Below, in pieces: positions 21,625 through 30,721 of a stretch of DNA of 64,000 bases. This stretch comes from Bacillus sp. P14.5 (lineage in GTDB: Bacteria; Bacillota; Bacilli; Bacillales; Bacillaceae_B), in contig NZ_NIJF01000078.1 in assembly GCF_003316765.1 (NCBI RefSeq), forward strand, positions 16,264 to 80,263, read 5' to 3'. Under the pieces are notes generated by a model, which searched no databases, was not told where the DNA came from, and saw only the letters and a list, made by a program, of their open reading frames with translations. The first letter of the stretch is position 1. Each line of letters begins with the position of its first letter. Both the position numbers and the translations under genes were made by a program.

Positions 21625-21868
21625 GAATAAATACCTCCAAAGATTTTTTTGAATAATAATCTGCTCTTCTCTGCTGAAATACAGGGTCTAATTAAGATGA
21701 ATTACTTACCTAAAACATTTTGTCCCTTTTTCCCGAAACTAAACCTGTAATGAATAAAAATCAACACTTGTAATAAAGCTTTCATCAATACTGGTGCTGC
21801 AATGGGTAGCAGGCAATTTTCTTTCATTCAGCCTCATCCACCGAATACCTTTTACAATCTCTTATTAT

Positions 21869-22045
21869 AAGGCTCTTTTCATAAACTTCGTGGCTATTCA
21901 ATACTAATTCCCGGAAAAACAACCTTAATTCTCCTGAATAACCTATTTAACATGAAAAGAAAAGGGCTGATCCCACCGATTAGAGTATAAACCTTAGTAC
22001 CCGGGGAAAAATCCGGCTTTTGGGATTTTTTCGAAGGCAGCAATG
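21869..22045 (+). repeat. dispersed hairpin-ended repeat, copy 1
   Basis: It begins GGCTCTTTTCATAAACTTCG and ends in a GGAAAAATCC...GGGATTTTTTC hairpin followed by CGAAGGCAGCAAT. The same left end, internal segment and right hairpin are found at 31657-31824, and a truncated copy lies at 35099-35241 on the other strand. It occupies the gap between ykuU and mscS and does not code. Confidence 0.65.
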
Positions 22046-22194
22046 TATGCGAAAATAGCCCATAATAAATCGTAACATGAAATTGTACTGAAATAAAACA
22101 ATCTCATTTTTGACAACACTATTGAAGTTATGTATATACTTATAGGGTCTTTTTGGTGGTACATATATTATTAATCTAGAAAGGAATGACAATA

Positions 22195-23061
22195 ATGGAT
22201 TTTATTTTAGGCTTAAATGGATTTACAGAGAGAATATATGATTTTGATTGGACAGGACTTTTCATCACACTCGGGATTTCCTTCCTTCAAATCATTGCTA
22301 TTTATATTGCTTTTCTGATAGTTAAAGGGTTCGGAAACAAGGTTCTGCATAGAGCTTTCAGCAGGTATAGTGAGAGAAACAGCGTCTCCACGGCAAGAGC
22401 ACAAACCTTGGAGAGCCTTGCGAAAAACATTTTCTCCTACGTATTGATTTTTATATTCTTCGTCACGATCCTGCAAATATTCGGCATACAGGTGACAGCC
22501 ATCCTGGCAGGCGCCGGCATCATTGGTCTTGCAGTTGGATTTGGTGCGCAGGGACTGGTCAGCGATGTTGTAACGGGCTTCTTCATCCTGCTTGAAAAGC
22601 AGATTGATGTCGGGGATTTTGTCACAGCAGGAAGTTTTTCAGGAATCGTTGAGGCAGTGGGATTAAGAACAACTCAGATACGCAGTTTTGATGGTACATT
22701 AAATTTCCTGCCTAACAGGGAAATCACCAGTTTGAGTAATCACTCCAGAGGAAACATGCGGGCACTTGTCGATATTGGCATCTCTTATGATGATGATATT
22801 GATAAAGCCATCACAGTTCTTCAGCAGGTGTGTGACAAGGTGGCAGCCGAAGATGAGAATATCGTTGAAGGCCCTAATGTAATCGGTGTTCAGGGCCTTG
22901 GGGCGTCAGATGTGGTTATCAGGGTGATTGGAAAGACAAAAAATATGGAACAATGGGGTGTGGAACGAAAGCTTCGCAAAGCCCTTAAAGAAGCACTCGA
23001 CCAAAACGGCATTGAAATTCCTTACCCTCATCAGGTTTATATTGAAAAGAAAGAACAATAA
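22195..23061 (+). CDS. ykuT: small-conductance mechanosensitive channel (MscS family, YkuT)
   Basis: 288 residues from the ATG at 22195; an in-frame ATG at 22186 is only one base from the AAAGGA site, so is less likely. Three N-terminal membrane helices (about 18-45, 62-85, 95-125), the glycine/alanine-rich pore helix (GAGIIGLAVGFGAQGLV), the beta domain (QIDVGDFV) and the C-terminal cytoplasmic vestibule are all present. It opens on membrane tension to release solutes during osmotic downshock. Confidence 0.92.
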   Translation: MDFILGLNGFTERIYDFDWTGLFITLGISFLQIIAIYIAFLIVKGFGNKVLHRAFSRYSERNSVSTARAQTLESLAKNIFSYVLIFIFFVTILQIFGIQVTAILAGAGIIGLAVGFGAQGLVSDVVTGFFILLEKQIDVGDFVTAGSFSGIVEAVGLRTTQIRSFDGTLNFLPNREITSLSNHSRGNMRALVDIGISYDDDIDKAITVLQQVCDKVAAEDENIVEGPNVIGVQGLGASDVVIRVIGKTKNMEQWGVERKLRKALKEALDQNGIEIPYPHQVYIEKKEQ

Positions 23062-23062
23062 T

Positions 23063-23100
23063 CAAAAAACAACGTCCAATTCCGGGACGTTGTTTTTTTG
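23063..23100 (+). terminator. terminator of ykuT
   Basis: AAAAAACAACGTCC and complement around a short loop, ending in seven T. Confidence 0.88.
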
Positions 23101-23359
23101 TGTCAATTATTTTAAAAGTTCTCCGCATAAAAAAGACTGGTTCAGATTCCCGATCATCCTTAAACTATTTAGATGACTTAAACGCATATTTGATAGCTGA
23201 GAGAGCCCCCGCAGGAGTTTTCTAAATGATTGTTCCTTTTAGTGCTCCTTCGACTCCATTCCCAGTCTATGATGATGTGAAGAATAGAGTCGAAGGCAAA
23301 CACCTCTGCTGGACTAACGTCTTCATGGCTGCAGCCCTGTTCTTCACCAAAACAGAGTT

Positions 23360-24481
23360 TTATAAAGTTTTGATATAATCAGTTAAAGTAGATATAGCAA
23401 ATTCAATGGCACCTTCATCTGGATTTAATCTTGCATGATGAAGTCCGTATTCTGAATTTACCCCCAGCCAGAACATAAAGCCCGGAATTTCCTCCAGCAT
23501 GTAACCGAAATCTTCCCCCGTCATAGCTTCATCACAAATAACAAGGTCGACATTTTCTTTTGCCTGGAGAAATTCAATGAACCTCCTTGTCGCTTTTTCT
23601 TCATTGAAGACCTGTCGGTACATACTGCCGTAATCAATGACAGCCTCACACTCATAGCCAACTTTGATTCCCTCTACCAGTGCTTGAATTCTTTGTTTCA
23701 CACTGCTCATGGACTCAGCGGATAAGGTTCTGATTGTTCCTTCGAGCCTTGCTGTTTCAGCGATAATATTTTGAACGGTACCGCCAGTGATTTTACCTAT
23801 GGTTACAACCGCGCTGTCAAGAGGGTTGATGTTTCTTGCGACAACTGTCTGCAGCTGCGTCACGAGCATGGCGGCTGCGACAACCATATCTTTGGTGTGG
23901 TGAGGATAGGCTGCATGGCCTCCCTTTCCCTTAAGGTCGATGAACAGCTCAGAAGTGTTGGCAAACAGCAGCCCTTCCTTAACGGCTATAGTACCAACCT
24001 CATATTCAGGTGCAATATGGAGCCCGATAATGAAGTCGGGTTTCCACTCTTTCATCACATCACTTTCAAGCATGGGCTTCGCTCCGCCTGGCCCTTCTTC
24101 GGCAGGCTGGAAGATGAACAATAGATGATCATCAATAGGATTTCTTGCAAAATAGGTCAACATCCCAAGAGCAATGCTCATGTGGAAATCATGGCCGCAC
24201 GCATGCATCCTTCCCTCATGTTCTGAATGGAAGGGCAGGCTGGTGTTTTCCTCGATCGGCAGCCCGTCGATATCTGTACGATAGCCGACCGTCTTACCGG
24301 GATTGTTTCCTGCCAGTCTGACAAACAATCCCGTTTTCCACTTTTTCACTTCTATTCTTTCCTGAGGCAGGCTTTCAATATAGGAAAGCAGATATTTTTG
24401 TGTTTTATATTCTTGGAACCCAAGTTCAGGGATTTTATGAAGATCCCTTCTAATTTTAATAAATGGATTGATTTCCGGCAT
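23360..24481 (-). CDS. dapL: N-acetyldiaminopimelate deacetylase
   Basis: 373 residues of the M20/amidohydrolase family. Metal ligands are visible in HACGHDFHM and [12 protein letters not shown], with a further His in the C-terminal GLHHARL. The dimerisation domain is about 175-290. It removes acetate from N-acetyl-LL-diaminopimelate, the last step of the acetylase branch to DAP/lysine. Matches B. subtilis YkuR. It follows dapH with a hairpin in the 110-base gap. AAAGGAGGC precedes the ATG. Confidence 0.93.
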   Translation of the reverse strand: MPEINPFIKIRRDLHKIPELGFQEYKTQKYLLSYIESLPQERIEVKKWKTGLFVRLAGNNPGKTVGYRTDIDGLPIEENTSLPFHSEHEGRMHACGHDFHMSIALGMLTYFARNPIDDHLLFIFQPAEEGPGGAKPMLESDVMKEWKPDFIIGLHIAPEYEVGTIAVKEGLLFANTSELFIDLKGKGGHAAYPHHTKDMVVAAAMLVTQLQTVVARNINPLDSAVVTIGKITGGTVQNIIAETARLEGTIRTLSAESMSSVKQRIQALVEGIKVGYECEAVIDYGSMYRQVFNEEKATRRFIEFLQAKENVDLVICDEAMTGEDFGYMLEEIPGFMFWLGVNSEYGLHHARLNPDEGAIEFAISTLTDYIKTL

Positions 24482-24515
24482 CCTAATGCCTCCTTTCTTA
24501 TTGCTTACACTTAAA

Positions 24516-24554
24516 TGAAAAGGACTGAAGCCGAATGGCCGTCAGTCCTTTTTA
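24516..24554 (-). terminator. hairpin between dapH and dapL
   Basis: AAAAGGACTGA...GGCC with its complement and a T-rich 3' side on the minus strand. Because dapL lies downstream, this is likely a partial terminator or processing site within the dapH-dapL transcript. Confidence 0.6.
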
Positions 24555-24591
24555 TCCAACCGTTATATGACCACACATCAGCCCAAGATCC

Positions 24592-25302
24592 TTACAGTTG
24601 TCTCAGCTCTTGTTTGATCTCTGTCTTGGATTTTGTTTTTTCATCGATTTCTTTAATGACTTTAGCCGGCGTACCTGCTACAACGGTGTATGGAGGCACA
24701 TCTTCAACTACGATCGCTCCCGCAGCAACAACGGCACCTTTTCCAACCGTTACTCCTTCAAGAACCACTGCATTCGCTCCTACCACTACATCATCTTCAA
24801 TCACGACAGGCTTAGCGGACGGCGGCTCGATTACTCCTGCCAGGACAGAGCCTGCACCTATATGGCAATTTTTGCCGACAGTTGCGCGCCCTCCAAGCAC
24901 GACATTCATATCAATCATTGTGCCTTCACCGATCACAGATCCGATATTAATGGAAGCACCCATCATGATGACAGCATTATCTCCGATTTCCACTTGGTCA
25001 CGAATAATCGCGCCAGGTTCGATACGTGCTTTGATGCCTTTCATATCAAGCAAAGGAATCGCGGAGTTACGGCGGTCATTTTCCACAACATAATCGACAA
25101 TGTTGTCTTTGTTGTTTTCCAGAGCCTCGGAAATTTCTGCCCATTCACCGAACACAACACCAGACTCCCCATTTATGAAGCTTTTAGCATTTTCGCCAAA
25201 GTTTATACCAGAAAGGTTTCCTTTCACATACACTTTGACTGGTGTGGATTTCGTGCTATTTTGAATAAATGAAATGATTTCATTTGCATCCATTTGTTTC
25301 AT
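24592..25302 (-). CDS. dapH: tetrahydrodipicolinate N-acetyltransferase
   Basis: 236 residues. An N-terminal helical part (1-90) is followed by a left-handed beta-helix of hexapeptide repeats (about 100-210; [29 protein letters not shown]) that binds acetyl-CoA and forms a trimer. It acetylates tetrahydrodipicolinate, the first step of the acetylase branch of DAP synthesis. Matches B. subtilis YkuQ. GGGGG lies 8 bases before the ATG. Confidence 0.95.
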   Translation of the reverse strand: MKQMDANEIISFIQNSTKSTPVKVYVKGNLSGINFGENAKSFINGESGVVFGEWAEISEALENNKDNIVDYVVENDRRNSAIPLLDMKGIKARIEPGAIIRDQVEIGDNAVIMMGASINIGSVIGEGTMIDMNVVLGGRATVGKNCHIGAGSVLAGVIEPPSAKPVVIEDDVVVGANAVVLEGVTVGKGAVVAAGAIVVEDVPPYTVVAGTPAKVIKEIDEKTKSKTEIKQELRQL

Positions 25303-25435
25303 TTATGTAACCCCCTAAAAAAATATGTATAAATTCAGAAATCTAATAACACTTTACCAAATTAAAGGACGAAAGACAAGAATTCTAATTAATATCGTCG
25401 GTTTTAATTTCAATGATGTTTCAATAATTAGAGCA

Positions 25436-26326
25436 CTATAATATTGATGTGTTGTTTTCTTCTAAAAACTCTTCTACTATTTGCACAAAGGCTTGAACCT
25501 GCTTCAGCTGGAATGCAGAATCATAACCAAGCAGCCATGTGTCCCTGTGAATAGACCCTTTCTTTTCATCCATCAATGGAATTTTATATAGATCTTCTTC
25601 AGCACCATTCAAAGTAATCGCAGGCAGAATCGCATACCCTATTCCATTGAAGGTCATCTGTTTACACGTCTCAATTTGGTCGACCACTATCGTCCGTTTG
25701 GGGACAGATTGAAATTGGCGGTGCCACCAGTCCTGAATTTCCTGATAGTAGTTTGAATCACTTTTGAACTGAATGAAAGGCCGGTCTGTTTCCAACACCT
25801 CTTCCACCTTCTGTATCTCCCTGTCCACCAAATAAAGCCTGTCAGTAAACAGGTGATACTTTGGCCCTTTCCAATCAGCAGTCCCCCTTATGATCCCTAT
25901 GTGCACCTCATCTTCATATAACGCTTCCAGAATTTCACTGCTCCACCCAGTAATCAATGAAATCTTGGCATGCGGATAAGTATCCACAAACTTCTTCAGC
26001 ACTTGAGGAAGCCAGTTCTGGCCAACTATAGATGCACAGGCAATCTTTAAAGTACCATGCACTTTTGACTCCAAAGCTTGAATTTCTTCTTTCACTTTTT
26101 CTTCCTTTTGCAGCATTTCCTGTGACAACTTAACGACCAGCTCTCCTGCTGGAGTAAGAGACAATCCTTTCTGGGACCTGATAAACAGTTTGGTCCCCCA
26201 CTCCTTTTCAATGTTCTGCAGCCTTTGAGATAAAGCAGGCTGTGAAACAAACAATCGTTCCGCCGCTTTTCTCATATTCATTTCCTGAGCAAGAACACAC
26301 ATTAACTGGTATTCAGAAAAAGCCAT
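25436..26326 (-). CDS. ccpC: LysR-type regulator CcpC
   Basis: 296 residues. The winged helix-turn-helix (1-60) includes NMRKAAERLFVSQPALSQRLQ, and the periplasmic-binding-protein-like effector domain covers about 88-290. Segments such as ISLITGWSSE, VDQIETCKQM and RDTWLLGY are those of B. subtilis CcpC (YkuM), which senses citrate and represses aconitase and citrate synthase genes. It diverges from the TauE-type permease and is monocistronic. Confidence 0.9.
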   Translation of the reverse strand: MAFSEYQLMCVLAQEMNMRKAAERLFVSQPALSQRLQNIEKEWGTKLFIRSQKGLSLTPAGELVVKLSQEMLQKEEKVKEEIQALESKVHGTLKIACASIVGQNWLPQVLKKFVDTYPHAKISLITGWSSEILEALYEDEVHIGIIRGTADWKGPKYHLFTDRLYLVDREIQKVEEVLETDRPFIQFKSDSNYYQEIQDWWHRQFQSVPKRTIVVDQIETCKQMTFNGIGYAILPAITLNGAEEDLYKIPLMDEKKGSIHRDTWLLGYDSAFQLKQVQAFVQIVEEFLEENNTSIL

Positions 26327-26437
26327 GATGCCTCCACTCCCTTGATAAGTTTTTCTTATATTATATCTTAAATTTTATGTTATTTCATTATCACCATTCA
26401 AGGAATAGTCTATTAGCAGAGAGGAGGTTGCGACTAA

Positions 26438-26503
26438 ATGATGATAAATGAGGTGATAACATGTTCTTTCTCCTTTTCACTGCCGGATTCTTCACGGCGC
26501 TAA
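26438..26503 (+). CDS. possible leader peptide overlapping the permease start
   Basis: A 21-codon ORF starting MMINEVIT, with the strong site GAGAGGAGG upstream, runs out of frame across the start of the permease at 26461. The permease has its own weaker GAGGTGAT site inside it. It could couple or dampen translation of the permease. No conservation evidence is available. Confidence 0.25.
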   Translation: MMINEVITCSFSFSLPDSSRR

Positions 26504-27192
26504 TTGGTACAATTGCCGGCAGCGGCGGTTTGATCGGCCTCCCTGTCATGCTTCTCTCAGGTCTGCCCATTCATTCCGCCATAGCTGTGAGCAAGTTTTC
26601 AAATACGCTGAGTTCGTTTTCCAGCTTTGCCTATTTACTGAAGAAAAGAGAAATACGGTCGAAGGAAGCCCTCTCTATCCTTCCCTTTGCATTTGGGGGC
26701 GGGATTGCAGGGGGACTGACAGCAGGATTGCTGTCTCAGACAACTTTGGAAGTCCTGGCAATCATTTTTTTAACGACTGCATTTTCAATTAGTTTCATTA
26801 AGAAGCCCTCTTCATCTCAGGGCGAGGATACCCAGGTTTTAAAATGCACAGGTCCTTATTTAACAGCTATCGGTTTCTATGATGGAATGTTTGGACCAGG
26901 GCAGGCAACAATTTTAATGCATACCTTCTTATCCAAAGGGATCTCTTATATTAAATCAATAGCCTTTACAAGATTTCAAACCTTTATATCCTGTTCTGCC
27001 GCCTTTACAGCTTATCTGTACAATGGACACTTCATCTGGCAGGCAGGCTTGGCCTTTTGTCTCGGCAGCCTGCTGGGAGCACAGATAGCGGTAAGAACCG
27101 CAGAAAAGATTCCCTTACAATTTGCAAGAGTCATCTTAAACGCTATGACTCTCATTCTAATCACTAAGTTGATTCATTCCTTGCTGTTTTGA
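26461..27192 (+). CDS. TauE/SafE-family anion exporter (sulfite exporter-like permease)
   Basis: 243 residues and about eight membrane helices. The two inverted repeat halves of this family are seen through the paired glycine-rich motifs: GTIAGSGGLIGLPVMLLSG near the N-terminus and GFYDGMFGPGQATILM in the middle. The family moves sulfite, sulfonates or organosulfur acids; the substrate cannot be deduced here. It is transcribed away from ccpC. Confidence 0.85.
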   Translation: MFFLLFTAGFFTALIGTIAGSGGLIGLPVMLLSGLPIHSAIAVSKFSNTLSSFSSFAYLLKKREIRSKEALSILPFAFGGGIAGGLTAGLLSQTTLEVLAIIFLTTAFSISFIKKPSSSQGEDTQVLKCTGPYLTAIGFYDGMFGPGQATILMHTFLSKGISYIKSIAFTRFQTFISCSAAFTAYLYNGHFIWQAGLAFCLGSLLGAQIAVRTAEKIPLQFARVILNAMTLILITKLIHSLLF

Positions 27193-27285
27193 GTAGTTTT
27201 AAGCATCTGCTTATCCGTCTTTACTCTGTGATTTTCATACTGTAATGTACCTGTGTTGTATTGCTATTAGTCCGAAAACTTCCTG

Positions 27286-27318
27286 ACTCTCACTCATGAT
27301 ACTGGAGTGAGAGTTTAA
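27286..27318 (+). terminator. hairpin downstream of the TauE-type gene
   Basis: Perfect inverted repeat ACTCTCACTC/GAGTGAGAGT with 9-base loop, followed by TTTAAATGG. Possibly a weak terminator. Confidence 0.45.
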
Positions 27319-27350
27319 ATGGCTTTTACCAAGCCAGCCAGCGTGTGAAT

Positions 27351-27396
27351 ATAAAAGGCATCCAGCCTTATTGCGCAATGCTGGATGCCTTTTTGA
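27351..27396. terminator. bidirectional terminator
   Basis: AAAAGGCATCCAGC and complement around a 13-base loop, ending TTTTT. It separates the permease from the convergent MFS gene. The rest of 27397-27565 contains no recognisable gene. Confidence 0.8.
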
Positions 27397-27565
27397 CTCT
27401 ATTTAATCCGTAAATGCATTCAGGCTCTTCTATCAGCACTGCTCAACTACATCGGATTCTAAGCTGCCTTCCCACTCTTCTGGACCCATCGATTTCTTAA
27501 ATACCCAGACACGAGCCTCATGACCAGGTCACTAGATTCTATTTGATCTGCCTGACATCTCCATT

Positions 27566-29062
27566 TCAGCTTTTCTTAGGAAGAAACAAAATAAGCAAAA
27601 GGCTGACAAGAGCGAAGAACAGTACCCCGATGTATACCCAGTGAAGCGAGAAGGTCAATGCAGACTGCAAGGTTTCTCTTAACGGACCGGCAAGCTCAAT
27701 TCTCTTTTCCTCATCAAGAAGCATATTGACTACATCAATGTCAGCTTTGGTATTTTCCTTGGCCTCTAAATACTGCTTAATAGAGCTGTTTAAGATCCCG
27801 CCGAGCAAAGCGGCTCCCAAGGTGCTTCCCAGGTTCCTCATGAACATATTGGCAGCAGTGGCTATCCCTCTCTGCCTCCATTCAACCGTACTTTGGATAG
27901 AAACGATAAACGAGGTAGAAGTCAAACCCATCCCCGCACCTACAAAGAAGGAACCGGCCGCTGCCCATAAAGGTCCCGAATCAGCCCCCATGGTGACGAA
28001 GAAAATACTTCCGATAATAAGAGAGAATCCGCCGATCAGCGAAGTCTTGTAGTATCCTATCTTCAACAGCAGTCTTCCTGCAATAGTTGCGGCAATCGGC
28101 CAGCCGATCGACATAGTTGTCAGAGTGAAACCAGCGACAGTGGGGCTTCGTTCCATGACTCCCTGAACAAATGCAGGCAGGAAACTGGAAATGCCAATAA
28201 GCATGACACCTGTTGTAAGTGAAACGATGTTGGCTATAAAGATGGAACGTTCCTTCCATATACCGAAAGGCATCATTGGTTCCGGGGCTCTTCTTTCCTG
28301 AAAGATAAACCCTATAAAGAATACGGCGGCTGTACCGAGTAAAGCGATAGCAGCAAGTGAATCCCAAGGGATATGTACTCCGCCTTCCACAAGGATGAAC
28401 ATCAATGTGGAAATAGCGACCGTCAGCAATACTGCGCCAAGGTAATCGATCTTGTGCTTTTCTTTTTTAACATCTTCATGAAGAAAGAGCCAAAGGGCAG
28501 CGATGGAAAGCACACCAAGCGGAATATTGATCCAGAATACATAATGCCAGCTGACATACTCGACCAGCAGGCCGCCTATTGCAGGTCCGCTTACAGCAGA
28601 AATACCCCACACAGAAGACAAATACCCTTGAATCTTAGCCCTCTCTTCTCTCGTATAAATATCGCCGACAATGGTAGTCGCCATTGGAAGGACCGCGCCT
28701 GCACCAAACCCCTGTATCAGCCTGAAAATGATCAATTGTTCCATTGACTGTGAGAAACCGCAAAGTATGGACCCAGCCATGAATATAATAATTCCGAAAG
28801 TTATGATTGGCTTTCTTCCAAATAAATCAGATAGCTTTCCATAAATCAAAACGGTAACTGCATTCATCAGTAAATAAGCTGAGAATACCCAGCTGTATAA
28901 AGAAAAACCTCCCAAATCTCCCACAATAGCCGGCATGGCAGTAGATACAATGGTTGCCTCTATTGCTCCCATGAACATGGCAAGCATGACTGCAGCCAGA
29001 ACAAATGGCCTTCTAGTCCTATTGGGAGCCTGTCCGGCTGGACTGCCATCCTCCTTGGACAT
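27566..29062 (-). CDS. MFS drug:proton antiporter, DHA2 family (EmrB/QacA-type)
   Basis: 498 residues and about 14 predicted membrane helices, the DHA2 arrangement. Motif A is GKLSDLFGRKP between helices 2 and 3, and antiporter motif C is GPAIGGLLVEYVSW in helix 5. A hydrophilic tail-loop before the last helix (about 440-470) is typical of the group. Such proteins export cationic drugs or dyes. No adjacent regulator is present. AAGGGGGAA precedes the ATG. Confidence 0.9.
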   Translation of the reverse strand: MSKEDGSPAGQAPNRTRRPFVLAAVMLAMFMGAIEATIVSTAMPAIVGDLGGFSLYSWVFSAYLLMNAVTVLIYGKLSDLFGRKPIITFGIIIFMAGSILCGFSQSMEQLIIFRLIQGFGAGAVLPMATTIVGDIYTREERAKIQGYLSSVWGISAVSGPAIGGLLVEYVSWHYVFWINIPLGVLSIAALWLFLHEDVKKEKHKIDYLGAVLLTVAISTLMFILVEGGVHIPWDSLAAIALLGTAAVFFIGFIFQERRAPEPMMPFGIWKERSIFIANIVSLTTGVMLIGISSFLPAFVQGVMERSPTVAGFTLTTMSIGWPIAATIAGRLLLKIGYYKTSLIGGFSLIIGSIFFVTMGADSGPLWAAAGSFFVGAGMGLTSTSFIVSIQSTVEWRQRGIATAANMFMRNLGSTLGAALLGGILNSSIKQYLEAKENTKADIDVVNMLLDEEKRIELAGPLRETLQSALTFSLHWVYIGVLFFALVSLLLILFLPKKS

Positions 29063-29101
29063 TTCTTGTTCCCCCTTCCGGCATTAATCTAATCTCAGTA
29101 A

Positions 29102-29130
29102 TAAGAGCCCCCGTGCCGGGAGCTCCCAAT
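29102..29130 (-). terminator. probable terminator of darB
   Basis: GAGCTCCCGG/CCGGG..GCTC type stem directly after the darB stop, with TTATTA on the minus strand. Confidence 0.5.
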
Positions 29131-29131
29131 A

Positions 29132-29569
29132 TCATCCGTTATGTATATTGCGGTTCAGCTGTTTCAGGATAACCCTCCTGGTCATGATTCCCTCAAAGTA
29201 ACCGTCTTCATCCACTACACAAAGAAACGGATGATCGATTAAAAGCTGAAGCGCTTTTATAAACTTTGTTCCGAGTGTAATGGTAGGAAAATCCACATTC
29301 ATGACTTCCTCTACTTTTTTCTCATCCAGTTTTTCAAATTCTATATGCTCAAGTCCCAGGATTGAATCTGTGATCAAACTTGAACTGATCAAACCTTCCA
29401 GCCGGAATTGAGGATCGAGCACAGGAATGGACGAATATCCGCTCTTCGTCAAAACAAGCAGCGCATGTTCCAATGTATTAGCTTTTTGTACATGGGCTAC
29501 CTTTTCTGACGGTATAATAAAGTCGGCAATATTCGCTTCCAGAAAATCCTTGCTGTGTAACGAAAACAT
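29132..29569 (-). CDS. darB: CBS-domain c-di-AMP receptor DarB (CbpB, YkuL)
   Basis: 145 residues from the ATG at 29569, which has GAGGGG 7 bases upstream; a GTG five codons earlier overlaps that site. Two CBS motifs make up the whole protein (about 8-70 and 82-142). Features of B. subtilis DarB are clear: PSEKVAHVQ, LEHALLVLTKSGY, IPVLDP and GIMTRRVILKQLN. In B. subtilis the apo form activates the (p)ppGpp synthetase Rel and pyruvate carboxylase when c-di-AMP is low; this role is from family knowledge. Confidence 0.92.
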   Translation of the reverse strand: MFSLHSKDFLEANIADFIIPSEKVAHVQKANTLEHALLVLTKSGYSSIPVLDPQFRLEGLISSSLITDSILGLEHIEFEKLDEKKVEEVMNVDFPTITLGTKFIKALQLLIDHPFLCVVDEDGYFEGIMTRRVILKQLNRNIHNG

Positions 29570-29828
29570 TATTGAACCCCTCACTCTCGTAATAAAAGCT
29601 GTTTTTCGAATGAAATGCTGCTTCGAGGAATTGTCCTCACAGTCCTCGCCGCCTGACCCCCGACCTTATGTTCCCGCAGCTGGGAATCCCTGAAGGAATA
29701 GCGACTGAGGCAGACAATCTCCAAGTGTCTTTATACATAATCAGCAGCAAAGTTTTCGAAAAAAGCTAAATAAAAGCCGACTTATATTGTATCATACTTT
29801 TGGAAAAAAGATGGATTCAAGAAACTGG

Positions 29829-29984
29829 TTACCCCTTTTTCGTTACAATGTTTTTCTTGTGATAGCCACACGAAGGGCAGTCATACATCACATTCTGATT
29901 GGACAATGCTGTCAGGACATCTTCCATATCTTTTTTTCTGCCGCATGCCGGACATATAATTTCCGGATTTTTATCAGTATTCAT
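29829..29984 (-). CDS. small zinc-ribbon protein
   Basis: 51 residues from the ATG at 29984 with GAGGTGAT 5 bases upstream. Two CPxCG knuckles (CPACG at about 11-15 and CPSCG at about 36-40) form a four-cysteine zinc ribbon, and the C-terminus is basic (HKKNIVTKKG). No partner is known. It sits between ykuJ and darB, in the same direction. Confidence 0.65.
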   Translation of the reverse strand: MNTDKNPEIICPACGRKKDMEDVLTALSNQNVMYDCPSCGYHKKNIVTKKG

Positions 29985-30107
29985 CCTATCACCTCTATCA
30001 TAAGTTCCGTCATGCTTAATATTTCTATACACCGCAGGTACCCCCCAGATATTAAAATTTTCTCTCTAAACAGGGGAGCAGCTGACCACAAGAATATGCC
30101 TAAAAAC

Positions 30108-30152
30108 AAAAAAGAGAAAGCGATCACATTGAAGTGACCACTTTCTCTCAAA
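30108..30152 (-). terminator. terminator of ykuJ
   Basis: GAGAAAG...TCAC and complement with six T on the minus strand, immediately after the ykuJ stop. Confidence 0.75.
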
Positions 30153-30171
30153 TGTTTACCTATTCCCGATA

Positions 30172-30429
30172 CTACTGGGAGTTTTCCTTTTCTTCCTGAA
30201 GCAATTCAAAAATTTCAATTGCCGTAATATCGATATCATCGAACGGGAATTTGTTGGCTTTCTTATCATCAGTGTATACTTCTAATTCAAATGTATCGGT
30301 ATTAGAAAAATACTTTACCTGACATAGTTTTTTACCATTGACTTCAAAAAAACGTTGTTGAGTTTCACCTGTATCTGTACCATCCTGCAATGATTTTAAA
30401 CGCTGAATGATCCCCAGAAGCTGAGACAT
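30172..30429 (-). CDS. ykuJ: YkuJ family protein (DUF1797)
   Basis: 85 residues, soluble, alpha/beta. Diagnostic segments are MSQLLGIIQRLKSL, QRFFEVNGKKLCQVKYF, and NKFPFDDIDITAIEIFELLQ. The function of this small conserved Bacillus family is not known. Gene neighbours ykuI and darB are as in B. subtilis. GAAAGGAGAG precedes the ATG. Confidence 0.88.
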   Translation of the reverse strand: MSQLLGIIQRLKSLQDGTDTGETQQRFFEVNGKKLCQVKYFSNTDTFELEVYTDDKKANKFPFDDIDITAIEIFELLQEEKENSQ

Positions 30430-30721
30430 TGACCGTCTCTCCTTTCTTCACTTCATTCTTTCTTATCTTTTGCATTATCACAATTTCTATCCTTTCAGAA
30501 GATGAGATAAATCGCCATCCCCTGTAAGGTTTCCTTACTAAAAACACATACAACTCTATCACACCTTTTAAGATAACACCACCACTTTCCCTTCTCAAGA
30601 AAAAACAGAATTTTTTGTTTTTATTTTCTATTCGTCTATAATTAATATTGGCAGTAAACTCAATTAAAAGGATTTCTCATGTTTTAACGTATACTACCTT
30701 TCCTAAAAAGGAGATAAGAAA

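Noticed and set aside
21990..22043. Known riboswitch upstream of mscS
   Set aside because: The conserved cores of the riboswitch classes I know (for example ydaO, M-box, SAM, yybP) are not seen, and the same sequence occurs upstream of an unrelated gene as part of a dispersed repeat.
24515..25272. Long plus-strand ORFs antisense to dapH
   Set aside because: They mirror the hexapeptide-repeat coding sequence and contain no start signal or known domain.
30365..30598. 77-residue ORF overlapping ykuJ start
   Set aside because: It overlaps the well-supported ykuJ in another frame and lies in the promoter region.
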